64,000 nt of DNA from Protonemura montana (taxonomy: Eukaryota > Arthropoda > Insecta > Plecoptera > Nemouridae), in contig OX387606.1 of assembly GCA_947568835.1 (NCBI GenBank), positions 4,774,001 to 4,838,000 on the forward strand. Reading direction: 5' to 3'. The stretch's first letter is position 1. Each line of letters starts with the position of its first letter. Positions 20,901 to 31,882 of the stretch are shown piece by piece. A program made the position numbers and the translations under genes. The notes below the pieces were generated by a model. The model did no database searches. It saw only the letters and a program-made list of their open reading frames with translations, and had not been told where the DNA came from.

Positions 20901-22368
20901 GCTTTAAGACCGTGTGATGATACCACAGATAAAATGTAGACTTCGCTTAAGTGCGTAGGTTTATAACATGATGATAATATGACAGTTCTGATGCGCCAGA
21001 TAACCTTGCTTCAGTTCTTCAGATCTATCAGTCCCTTCCTCACACATTCTCAATTCCTAAATGAAAAAACCTACCCGGGCCAGACAGTAACTTCAGCCCA
21101 GATGTCAGGCCAGCCCAGACTCAACCCTGACATGCCATGTCTTGAGCGCAGGTGTGCTCTCCATGTGCAACACTCCCTGGTGCAGCCACGCCTCTGAGCT
21201 CTGCGTGGGCTCGCAGTTCCTGATCACTTTCCGCGCCCTTCGCGCGCTTGACGGCAAGAACGTCGCCTTTGGCAAGATGGTGCGCGGCGAGCAGACGCTG
21301 TACAACGTGAGAAACCAAAGTCTTTGCTCAAAAATACCGATAACTAAATGGTAATCCTGTAAGTTCATTCTCGAATCAATTGAGTAATACAAAAGCCGCC
21401 AATGCGTAGTTACAATAATATAGCGATCAGTTTTCTAGGACTGAAAACCTGGTCTTAAATTCGAAACAGCAATATGCATTACCCAATTATTAGGTAATTC
21501 GTCTATCTTATCGCTGAAAAATACCAATTCCTCATATTAGACTTATTCATTCTGATCCAGTGAATTAATCTTACCTTACATTGCAAGGTCATCGCAGAAC
21601 CATCTCGTATTTTTCCTGCTGAGTTATACTGTAGTCCCAGCACCAATGTTAAGCCAACTTTGGCCACACCTGATAATGGTAGCTAAAGCCCGGTTTACAT
21701 GGGAGTATTTTTCTCGGCAGTAGACTGGCGCTTCTCGGCGGTAGACTCTCAGCGCCAGTCTACTGCCGAGTTTGCTGCTCTAGAGTGCTGGCACAATATT
21801 GCGTGCGTAGCTGTTTCCACATTACAGCATAGGCAAAAGTTCTCTTCGGAGACGTCAGTTGCAACTAGGCACGCCCCGTCAGCTTCGGACACGCTCGCGG
21901 GAACGTTTCTGATTGGTTGGTTTCAACGTAGATCTCTGTTCAAATAGAACATGCGCTAATCGAAAATCTCGGCGGCAGATATCTACTACGTCTCTTGTGC
22001 CGACTTGTGGTAGCACATGTTTGGCAATAGTTTCCGTCTACACGGGTATAGTTTTCTCGTGTGGTAGACTGCGGAGGCAGAGAGCCGAGAAAAATACTCC
22101 CATGTAAACCGGGCTTAACAGTGACTTCACCCAGTAGCTACTTCTATTTCAGTCGGTATATTTTGATAGGTCTTTAGTTTTGATAATTCAGTTAAATATT
22201 AGCAATGGGACTCTGACTAAACCTGCAATGCCAGCTGTGCTAACTTTAAGTGCTCTTCTCCGTGCTTGTGCGCAGATTGAGAACCTGGGCACGCGCAGCG
22301 GCAAGCCCATAAAGGAGATCGTCGTCAGGAGCTGCGGAGAGGTCGCGCGTGACCATACTAAGCACTGA
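17918..22368 (+). CDS. CFAP97-domain / cyclophilin fusion protein, 358 aa
   Basis: Seven exons close in frame (1077 nt): 17918-17992, 18473-18634, 18730-18852, 19714-19901, 20400-20680, 21152-21306 and 22276-22368. Residues 1-205 resemble the CFAP97/Hemingway family of sperm-flagellum proteins, nearest the CFAP97D1 layout: YLAHKHR, MVDHYPP, an RLRRITKDNKVL helix, then DWQRNKRV and CRYPW. The rest is a cyclophilin-type PPIase fold: VFFEFATSERSLGRIEVILY, FFRVNPRLYAQGGD, GPGVLSMCN, GSQFLITF and LDGKNVAFGK. Against CypA, Arg55 and Gln63 are kept, but His54, Phe60, Trp121 and His126 are replaced, and an insertion (PWCSHASELCV) precedes GSQF. Weak or no isomerase activity and cyclosporin insensitivity are therefore likely. 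No signal peptide. I infer an axonemal or sperm-tail role. An exon-4 misjoin is unlikely because all phases match. Confidence 0.8.
21687..22115. mobile_element. Harbinger-like MITE with 32-bp terminal inverted repeats
   Basis: The ends agcccggtttacatgggag... and ...ctcccatgtaaaccgggct are near-perfect inverted repeats of about 32 bp, extending through tatttttctcggc. The element is flanked by TAA on both sides (21684-21686 and 22116-22118). A 3-bp TWA target duplication is typical of PIF/Harbinger. It is 429 bp with no coding capacity, and sits in the last intron of the CFAP97-cyclophilin gene. Confidence 0.85.
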
Positions 22369-22871
22369 CCGCACGCCGCTGTCGGCGACCAATAAACAAT
22401 GCCACGTGGCTGACATCCAAACCAATTTATGGTGCTGGTTTCACTTTTTCGCGGTGATTTGCTCGATGCAAGCTAAAGCATCTTATCATATTTTACCTTA
22501 ACTGTCATGGTGATACCGCCCTAGTCAGAGTTGTTGGCATCCCCGTATGACAATGGAAAAAGAATCTTAGAAAAATAGGAAGGAATCTTGTGGGCCGATC
22601 ACACACCCGGTTTAACCGTCTTCTCAACTCCTTGACGAAGTAGTAGTTGAAACTACCACATCACATCGGCGGCCATCACACCGGTGGCTTGGTAGGTCCC
22701 TAAATAGTATTTCTAGCTTTTAAACATTGGATTCGATATCCAGCAGAGCCGGTGTTGTTAATTTACTTTAAAACTTTAATGGTTTCATGTTGTGGTTAAT
22801 AAAATCACTGATAAAATCCGCAACTTTTTGTTTAAAGTACCCTACAAGAGCGGCTATACCATTTACACTGT
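22369..22871. other. Intergenic between convergent CFAP97-cyclophilin and carboxylesterase genes
   Basis: Both genes end here. AATAAA at about 22391 (gaccaataaacaatg) fits the plus-strand gene. I see no further gene. Confidence 0.6.
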
Positions 22872-25800
22872 CTATGGCTGTTCATTCTCGGCCAGAGGTG
22901 CTTGGTCCCAGAAGGACATGCGCCGATCGTAGAAAGCAGTGTCCATGCGGAACTCGATGGTGGAAGCTTCCTGGTCGTGGAAAACGTCGAGCACTGCCAG
23001 CTGGTTGGCTGGCACTGGGTTCCACGCCAACGATTCCAGATCGCTGCATCGATCGTCACTGGTAACACTCTCGGCGTCGCATGAAAAGCCTGGGGACGTC
23101 CCACCTGGCGTCGGATTCCTACGACACAGTTTAGAGTTACTAGCAAACGTCTTTAGCGAATAGACTTGTCGGAAACGTAAAGGCGAACGTTCTTTGCGTG
23201 GTGAGGATACGATATTAGCAGCCATCACAAGTTTGATAAACTGAATTATCTCGCTCCTTCTGGAGAATCTTCTCCCTACACGATGGTTGCCTAGTCTGCT
23301 CGAGTACAACAGGACCAAAGTTGTCTCCACTGCATTAGTTCTGGCCGTTTGACTGCCAGAGAATGACACTGAAAATAAGGCCAGTAAATCCTTGCCCGCT
23401 TTTGTCCCTTATTTGACTATTTCCCATGGCCTATCGACTGATATAAAAAAAAAATTACTGCACGAACCCGAAGGTCGCGAAGTTGGTCCAGAGCGTGACG
23501 AGGCTGTCGACCATCTTGAGGTCACGGTGGTGTTCGGGCCAAGGGGGCAGCACCCCAGCAATGGGCAGCAGGTAGATGAGCTCGTCGCCGTGTGCAATAC
23601 CTGCAAAGGATACGTTCAGCTTGGACCAACATGATGTATTTATGGCCAAGATTTAAAGAGGAAAAAGTTGAGTTTCCTTTTATAAGCCTGCCCTAAAGAA
23701 CACGTGTCTTACCGTAGTCAGCTACAGGATTCGCAGCATACAGGCCGCCGTAGCTGTAGAGACCCTTGTACCGGAAGTTGTACAGAAAGATGGAGTCGTG
23801 GCCACGACTTGCTTGCATCTGCGCAGACTTGTGTGCGCCGTGCAAGAACAGCCGGTCCGTATATAACTGAGGATACTAGATATTACTGGACAGATCTTCG
23901 ACGCGACACCAGCACAATTCCACCTTTTAATAGACGGACCGTGTGCCGGCTCGCAGCACGCTCTTGTCCAAAGACACCAAAGATCACATTAGGTAACAGG
24001 AGTTGTTGAGTCTGGGATGGCACGAGATAGTTTATCTTGTTAACCATGTGCCCTATGGAGCTGAAATTATACCTACTGGTGGCCAAAAAACACCTAAAAC
24101 AAAGCGGTTTGGTTTGGTTTGGTTTGGTTTGGTTTGGTTTGGTTTGGTTTTGTTTGGTGGGTAAACGGTTAGGTTTAGGCGGACGGAGCCTGCCTAGTAC
24201 GCGAATAAGACTTGGGCACTCACGTCGACGAGATGAATGCCATTTTCAGGCGTGACAGGCAAAAGGTCTTCGAAGTAGAAGGAGGTAATGTTTCGCCAGA
24301 GCTCATCGACGACGCCGGGGTCGGTCACACTGCGTTCCAGCTGGAAGATTTTCGGTCCCAGTGTGTTCCAGTCTGCGTTCAGTTCGCCGAGCAAGACGGG
24401 GTCGCTGACTATCGCTGTAACAAGCACCTCCAAACGGTACAGACACAGGCTACTTTGACGTAGTGTTCGTTTCTTTTGCAAACATGTGAGTGACATGATT
24501 CTTAAGGTGTGCGCCCGTCTAAAAAAGTATGGAAACTCTCCCCCACTGAAGCAATGTTTCGCAGAGGTTAAGTCAGAAATGACCTTTACTGGACCATAAT
24601 GTCACGGCTACTTTCTTTTCTTTTGTTTCTTAACGTGGTCTAAACAAAATAAAGATAAGATGGTAGATTGCGTTAGTGTGGTGACCATGGATGCGTTTTG
24701 GTCAAGCCGTGTTGAGTCAGTCAGTGTCAAGCGTTTGGTGTATGTCTACGCAAGACTCACGCAGCGCGCGCAGAATTCCCTCCTGTTCCGTCACACCAGT
24801 CATCCAGGGCTTGCGTTGGAAGCGTCCTTCTCGCACCAGGTCCAGGGGGCGAGCTGTAAGGAACGGTTCCTCGCCCTGGCCGTCCCAGGACGCTTCCACC
24901 GCTGGCAGGTACACCGTTATCGGATCCAGCGACCAGTACTGGTAACACACAGAAACATTTTGCAGGGGGGGGGGGGGGTCTCAATTCGAAATCAATCACT
25001 TTAAAAGGTGTTTTCCTATTACATCTGTGATTAATGATTGATTGATGATTGATTGACCGTGGTATCGTCAAAGTTAAGTTAGGTTTGCACACAGACAAAA
25101 GTGACCAACCAGGGATGCACAATAGTCGTTAAGGATTCTGAAATAATTTACTGAAACTAAACTATGAGTTTTATCCTTTCGCAGCAAAAGCACTCGGCGT
25201 CAAAGTCGCATGCTGCTGCACAAGAACTAACGGACAACGCTCTCACGTGGAAACTTTCGGCGGTTTGTGCCAACTCGTACGCATCCACTCCGCGCAAACA
25301 ATCGATGAGCGCAGCACTGTCATTTTTTGCGCAGCCGACTGCCACGCCCTGTTTTTGTGCATGTCCCAACGGGTCCTCTTCTGTCCACGCCCAAGAGTCG
25401 AGCGCAGTGCCGCTCTGGCTGATCACGCGATGGAAAAGACCTGCGTGCGGTGCATCATATTTGCATTAGGGACAACTCTTAACTGGCCAGTGCGTACTAG
25501 GAATCGTGGGTGAAATTAGGACGCAATTTTCATTTGCGGGTGAAATTAGGACGCATGCGTACCGTCGGACAGGTCTGAGAACATGTGGAGATGGACGCTG
25601 CCTGCGCCTGCGCTCTGACCAAACAGGGTGACACTGCCCGGGTCGCCACCGAACGCAGCAATGTTATCGCGTACCCAGCGCAGCGCAGCCACCTGGTCCT
25701 TGAACCCGTAGTTCCCACGCGCAGACGCGTCACCCGTTGATAGGAAGCCTGCGCAGTGGAGTGAAACTCGTGTTAGCTCAAAGCGGATTGAGTTGTACAC

Positions 25801-27064
25801 AACATCGACCATTATTGAGCGAGTCTTTGTTTTTATATGTGGAATAGTGCCCCACGTTGGGCGCCACTGCGTACCGAATGCACCCAGCAGGTAGTTGAAG
25901 GTTACCAGCACGATGTCTCGGTCGAGCAAGTTGTCCGGTCGGGCAGAAACGCTGACTCCTGCACCGACAAGCCAGCCGCCTCCATGCACGTACACCATCA
26001 CCGGCAGCGGTGAACCACCGGAAACCTGACACAATCACGTCCATAAAGTGTCGAAGTCAACACGCAAGACAATGGAGGCTACGTGCATTTATAATCAAAA
26101 CGTTCACCTAATAGATAGAACAGGAGAAGAAATTCTGAACGCTATTAATCGACTGTTTCCCATTTGATTAACTACGGTTTAATGTAAGATACCTGTGGCG
26201 TGTAGACGTTGATGGTGAGACAGTCCTCGACGCCCCCGACGGGTGGCGATTGTACGCAGTACGGACCGTCGCCAGTCGCGTCCACGACGTCCTCCCCTGC
26301 TTCCACAGGTTCCGGCGCCTGTGCACATAGACCATGCCCGGCATATATGGGTTAGTTTGTCATGTTTAAAGACACAGTGAATGTCCATGGGTCTAAGCTG
26401 TTTGTAGCACGAACAAGCTAAAGAACAAATGGCTATCTGTTCGAATCAGATATCTATCATATATGGATGCCTATGATATTTAAGATGTCTATGTCTATCA
26501 TATATAGACTCTGGATCAAATCGACACGCCTGCAAACTTTAAATCTTTATACCCCAGTTACTCCCGTACGATTTTTATTTTAAGTCCTAGTTCGCCCTCA
26601 CCTTGTATGCCTTGAAAAGTCATGAAGTGTCCATTTGCTTTTGCCTGATTTTACCAACATTTCGACTTCTAGTTGAAGTGTTAGCTGTCAGAAACTCAAA
26701 TCACATACAGTGAAATTCTGGTTTTCAAATAAAATTGGAAGAATTTTGCTCAGCCAGCTGTAATATTTCGGTGAGAATCACGGTCAAAGTCACCAATGTC
26801 AAGGCCACAAATTCGTCTGCTTGGATCGAGTTTTCTTTTTTCAAACGTGAATCTCACCTTGAACCGCAGATCCCCTATTGGCGGCTTGGCGTAAGGGATA
26901 CCACGATATGCCGCAATCTCCCTGCCTCGCAGTGACGTCATCGCTGCGCCTACCACCAGGCCCTGGCTGAGCGTCACGTTGGGCACTGCGCCGGAGCAGA
27001 ATGAAACGCACGCAGCCATCAATACGCACAAACGCAACATACCAGACATGCTTGCAAGGCGCAT
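22872..27064 (-). CDS. Secreted carboxylesterase (type-B esterase), 588 aa
   Basis: Ten exons join in frame (1767 nt): 26858-27064, 26193-26318, 25875-26025, 25563-25748, 25247-25440, 24761-24938, 24224-24414, 23713-23866, 23468-23600 and 22872-23118. An alpha/beta-hydrolase that hydrolyses carboxylic esters. Residues 1-25 form a signal peptide (MLRLCVLMAACVSFCSGA). Family marks in order: YRGIPYAKPPIGDLRFK, VEDCLTINVYTP, oxyanion loop VYVHGGGW, nucleophile elbow GQSAGAGS (Ser ~207), acid TEQEGI (Glu ~341) and GIAHGDEL (His ~466). The triad is complete, so it should be active. Length is normal. The join 23468/23118 uses a weak donor (GG|gttcgt) but restores the usual TFGNPTP segment. Reading through that donor meets a stop four codons later. 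Detoxification, hormone or pheromone esterase roles cannot be separated by sequence alone. Confidence 0.88.
24106..24155 (+). repeat. (GGTTT)n microsatellite
   Basis: About nine tandem ggttt units in a carboxylesterase intron. Confidence 0.9.
24965..24978 (+). repeat. Poly(G) tract, 14 nt
   Basis: G14 in the intron just upstream (gene sense) of carboxylesterase exon 6. Confidence 0.9.
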
Positions 27065-27725
27065 CTAGAACACATTTCGTTTTGAATCAGTATGGATCTC
27101 CTGAAGTGCAAAAACGTAATCTTTTGTGACTGATTATATGACTTCATATCCAAGTCTAATTATCTAACTAAAAATCTCTGATAAGTGATGACCCCCTGGT
27201 ACTGCACCCATTGGCGTAACTAGGTATTCCTGAGCCCGGGGGGAAGATTTGAGTCGTCGGCGCGAGTAAGGCACGCTTCCACGTTTTACCTGCCTGACGG
27301 GGCCCACTAGCCTTCGCTCGAATAAACCCTGGGCCCGGGGACCCAGCATGCCCCGCCGGTAGTTATCCCACTAACTACACCCCCTTTTATACTGGCGATA
27401 CAGCCTAGTCTAGAAGAGATCCTGGCACGCTGAATGCAAGCAGCTAGCCTGTTTTAGTGCTCATCCAAACATCAAACTCGCACATCTCGTTTGCTTCACC
27501 GATCCGCGCTGAAGTCGCGCCAATTGGAACGCTGGGCCACTACTAGATTGGTTCTCACCCTGAAGATCATACAGCGAGCACAGGTGTTACCTCAATGACA
27601 GCTAGTGCTGAGGTTGCTGTCCTGAAATATCTTTGACGCCTTGGAATCTTTCGCGGTGCTATCTCCTCTCAGCAGCGAAGATACAAATATCTTGTCAAAT
27701 TAGCTAGATTAATGTTAGCTTTAAC

Positions 27726-28482
27726 CAGTGGCGGCTCGTGACTGTTTTTCTTGGAGGGGCGGCAGTAAAATTTCTCCCCCCCCCCCCCCCTCCTCACCAC
27801 CAGCACCATAAGTAATGAACACTGTAGTAGGATTTCAATATTGTAACATTAAAATCCAACATGTGATATTTAAAAAAAAGTTATCATTGAATTCTAGCTG
27901 TCAAGTCACACATTAGATTGATTTTCATTGGTCAAAAACGTACGCAGTATGTGAAACTAGGTGGGACAGAAATTCAGGCTAGTAAACGGTAGTACTATTA
28001 TTTTGAAACTATTAAAATATGTGCGATCGTGTGCATCGTTATGTCTCACTCGCTCTCGCTGCTAGCTCAGCCCGGCGACTGGCCGAGGCTGGCCGAGGCT
28101 GGCCGAGGGCGGGTTTTCTGCTGCCCTCGCTGGGCTTGCGAGCGACGACAGGCGACACACGTTCAAGGCCATTTCCACGCACTCATAGCTGAGCAGGGCA
28201 GCGCTCGCTGCCCCAAAGAGAGCAAGAGGTGGCGTTCATGCTCTATAGGCAGCGGACAACCGCCTACTGGATCGCAGCTCGTGCTGTCGGCGCGACGCAA
28301 ATAGCGCGTTTTTTCGCATTTCGAAAGTAGCACCCATTTTAAAACACAGAACAAGCGTAGAACAATAATAATAATAGTAATAACACTTCTAATTATAATA
28401 ATAATAACAATTATACTTTTATTCTGTCGAAAATGCTAGGGAGGGCAGCCGCCCCGCAGCCCTCCCTCACGAGCCGCCCCTG
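27726..28482. mobile_element. hAT-type MITE with 8-bp target-site duplication
   Basis: Left end cagtggcggctcgtga and right end tcacgagccgcccctg are inverted repeats with one mismatch. The exact octamer gctttaac flanks both sides (27718-27725 and 28483-28490). CAG-starting ends with an 8-bp duplication are diagnostic of hAT elements. It is 757 bp, holds a C15 tract near its left end, and shows no transposase, so it is non-autonomous. Confidence 0.92.
27776..27790 (+). repeat. Poly(C) tract, 15 nt
   Basis: C15 inside the hAT-type MITE. Confidence 0.9.
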
Positions 28483-29063
28483 GCTTTAACCATTAAGCCT
28501 GCAGATGTATGTTCATATCGGTTGATAAAGATGCATGAACGTTATGTCATGCCATTTGCTTGTTGCAAGCTCATCTTACATAAGCCATAAGGCTAAACAC
28601 ATGAGCAAAGAACAAGTAATAACCTTGTTGATGTCTGGGTTTTCTCCATTTACTCTTTTATCCAGCTCCGCGATAGCACGGGCAACACGTCCAGTGGGTG
28701 TCTGATTTTCAGTAATCTATCCTGCAGCCCTCAAATATTCGCTCACAAAAGTGGTAGATCGCCTGGCGGCGGCTAGCGGAACTCGCTCGAGAGTTGCTCG
28801 AGAGTACTGACAGCAACAGCTGATCGCGCCAAAACATGCGACGCCGTATTTGGCGCCGTATGACTTCATTACGTCGCACGAGTCCAGTTCACATTAGCTG
28901 CAAGCAAAAATCGGTGTACTTTGTTGAAAAGTAATGAAGGACACCTTTACGGGGTACGATGAACCAATCTCATATTTTAAACTCAACTAGCTTAAGGTGC
29001 TTAGTTACTTTTTACCCTGTCAGTCCATGGACTGGTTTGGGGACTTGCGGCAGGGTTTGAGAA

Positions 29064-30833
29064 ATGATTCCATTCTCTAGGTCTGAATTGTACCGGCGCC
29101 TGGTGAGCCGCCTACCAGCAAGCGGACGAGTGTCGCTCGAAGGCAACGTGGGAAGCGGAAAAAGCACTCTGCTTGAAGCATTACGCTCTAGGCCTGGAAT
29201 TACAGTGACCCCAGAACCTCTGGCTCGATGGCGAGGATCCAACCTCCTAGCTCGGCTCTATGCAGACCCTCAACGCTGGAGTTTTGCGTTTCAGTCTGAG
29301 GTACAGCGAGCAAGGCTTGCTGTACAGACTAAAACATGCGCAGAACCGCTGCACATATTTGAACGTTCGCTGCAGAACAATCGGTAGGCACTTTTACGCT
29401 CCCTTGATTCCATTTTAAATTAAAATAAGCATCACATTTTTTATGGTAAGGTACAGTTTACAGGTTTATTTATTGAAAGGTATGGAGTTAACTTAACTTA
29501 AACAGTTATCTTAATGTTTGTGTTATGGCTCTGTGGCTTAGCAATCTAGACATAGTAACCTTTCGATAAAGTTTGGGTACTAACTTAGATTCATTGCAAG
29601 CTCAGTTTGCAAACTTCAAGCTTTTATTACTGTAACTGTTAGAAAAAATGAACCAATCAGATAGGAATAATGATTTGTGCCAAGTATGCACAACTTTCCA
29701 GTATTCTATTTTGTATTTTGATTATTTTGGAACACCTTCCAAAGTAAATGATATGATTGTGTTTTGTGTTTACAGGGAAGTGTTCATGGAGATGGGGCGA
29801 GCTCGAGGGGATCTGAATGACGCTGAATATCACGTGCTGTGCTGTTGGTACGACTGGATGCAGCGGCATGCAGAAATTAAACTGGACCTCATCGGTAAGT
29901 CTCTATGTTACTGGCTCTGCCTAACCATTTCAACAGAGAAGCCAACTCATTAAACATTTTCACATTAGTATGCTGCATGCATAAAATCTTAAGTGCATCT
30001 ATCTATCTTCTGATATTAATACACCTGTTCGTAACTCGTCAGTATATTTTATGCAAAAAAAAATACTCTATGCATTTCTGCAGATAAAATGCATGATTTG
30101 AAACTTTGGCTACCTAGATTTGGACAGAGGGGGCAAAGCCCCCTAGCCAAGTTGGCGTCTGAAGGGCACAGTACCCCTAGTACTCATCCATGTAATAATA
30201 AAATAATAATGTATGATAAATAAATATAGAAATCCCAACGGAGGCTAATTGTGGCCATATTATAGTATTGAAATTAAATCAAATAATAAATGTTAGATGG
30301 GCCTAACCAAGAAATTTCAGAGCTTTTCCTATTAAGGCACAACTATAATTGATTACAGAAACCAGATCCAGTAGTATCTGGGATGACGCTGCTTGTAGAC
30401 AATCACAGGGTTCTCGGCTAAATATCCAATATTTACGTTAAGAAAAATTCGCCACCAACTCAACCTTAACCGATATCAATAGCAACTAGAGATTATTCTC
30501 ATTTCGGTCCCGTTCACAGTACTCAATCCCAACAATACTCAAACAGTTCATGTTCTCAGCCTAAACCTCTGGATTTCAGTGTACTTACGCTGTCAACCCG
30601 AGACTGCCCTGGCTCGTGTAAAGAAACGCCAGCGTTCGGAAGAGGCGGAAATTTCCCTGGACTTCCTGCGCGAACTTCACGACAGGCACGACCGTTGGCT
30701 GCTTCCGGCCTCCCAATGGACAGATGCCCCCCTGCCAATGAGTGATTGGCCAGATGCAGCCCAGCTGAAATCCTATTGGCCAGAAACACCTGTACTGGTC
30801 TTGGATGCTGACCAAGATTTGGCAGCCAGCTGA
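29064..30833 (+). CDS. Deoxynucleoside kinase (dNK/TK2-like), 230 aa
   Basis: Three exons, 29064-29383, 29776-29894 and 30580-30833, join in frame (693 nt). It transfers phosphate from NTP to deoxynucleosides in the salvage pathway. The P-loop is SLEGNVGSGKST (residues ~24-35). Next come VTPEPLARWR, carrying the catalytic Glu of the EPVxxW region, RWSFAFQSEV for substrate and base contacts, and FERSLQNNR (DRS-like motif). The last exon holds VYLRCQPETALARVKKRQR with the Arg-rich lid, then LRELHDRHDRWL. Length and order fit arthropod dNK, human TK2 being the closest vertebrate relative. The C-terminal ~50 residues are Pro/Trp-rich and unlike the core. No clear mitochondrial targeting peptide, so cytosol or nucleus is likely. 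An attaaa near 30924 may be the poly(A) signal. Confidence 0.9.
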
Positions 30834-31882
30834 CTGCTGGGCCCAACCAACGAGGACACTCGCTAAAAGACTGACGAAGCGTAGAGCTGCTAAATACTAC
30901 CCTACTTGTATCTTGTGACCAATGATCATTAAATGATAATCCATTCACACACTGCACTATCTATAATTATTATTTATTGCATAATTTTGTTTCTTTTCTT
31001 TGATGTCTCTCTATCGCATTTATTGCAAACAGCTTTCTCAACTTTTAAAAGATGTGTTCCCTCTTTTCTCTTCTGCATTAGTCATTTTGCATTTCGTTTT
31101 TCATATCGTCTCAAAAATGTTTTGTCAATTACCAGTGCTAATCGGAGTAATGGCAAATCGAAGTCTGGTATCGTTGGCATTTCTTGCGGTTGAAATGAAA
31201 GCTTAAATCTGACATCAAGCTACAAGCATAGAATAATCTTTATTCTATGCTACAAGCCTTTACAATGAGCCTCGTTGGAAAGGATGAATGAATGGAATGA
31301 CAACATGTTTTCCTGGTAGATTGCTTCATAGAGAAGGGGATTGAAATTGGTTTACCATTTAAGTAATCTTTTTTTTATAAAACATCTGAAAACAGCAACA
31401 TAACTAGAACAGACTTATCTTTCACGACTTATAAGTTAGGTTTAAAGCAAATGCTCCTTCACTGGCTACACTGGTCCTTCTTGCTCGTTTAGTCCAAGTC
31501 ACTGTCCAACCCTAGGCAATTGCACTGGCTGTCTTAGCAATGTTTTCACTCACGAGTCACACGGAGAGTTTGCAATCGGCCATACCAGCATGGCTTTGTC
31601 ATCATCACATCAATTGCTGCAATCACAATTGAACCCAGTCTTGACAATTTGAATGCAAATCCCTTGCAGAATATCGACATAATTGCAAGGAAATTAAACA
31701 CTTTCCACCCAAACAGTGCATGTACTATCCCTGTTTCTTGCTCCAACGTCTTCCCACTGACGACATATGTGGATCCTTGACGCACGTGGATCCTGGATAT
31801 CCAAACAGCTTTCAGAACTCCTGGGGTAATTTTGAAATCACCAACGTTACATCCAACGGAAAGTATTACCCCGTGGCTAGAT
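30834..31882. other. Convergent 3' flanks of dNK and the downstream minus-strand unit
   Basis: AT-rich. On the minus strand an AATAAA (tttatt at ~31234) could end transcripts from the 31.9-33.1 kb frame or from otopetrin. No gene recognised. Confidence 0.5.

Larger units (their letters stand above)
27065..29063. other. Intergenic region rich in MITE-like sequence
   Basis: The 5' flanks of the divergent carboxylesterase and deoxynucleoside kinase genes. It contains the hAT-type MITE at 27726-28482 and, around 27204-27390, a GC-rich stretch (cattggcgtaactagg ... actaactacacccc) that may be a second decayed MITE. No gene recognised. Confidence 0.5.

Noticed and set aside
22872-23369. Separate 165-codon gene at the carboxylesterase 3' end
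   Set aside because: The part after the acceptor at 23118 begins with NPTP in the right phase and is the last esterase exon; the upstream part is intron.
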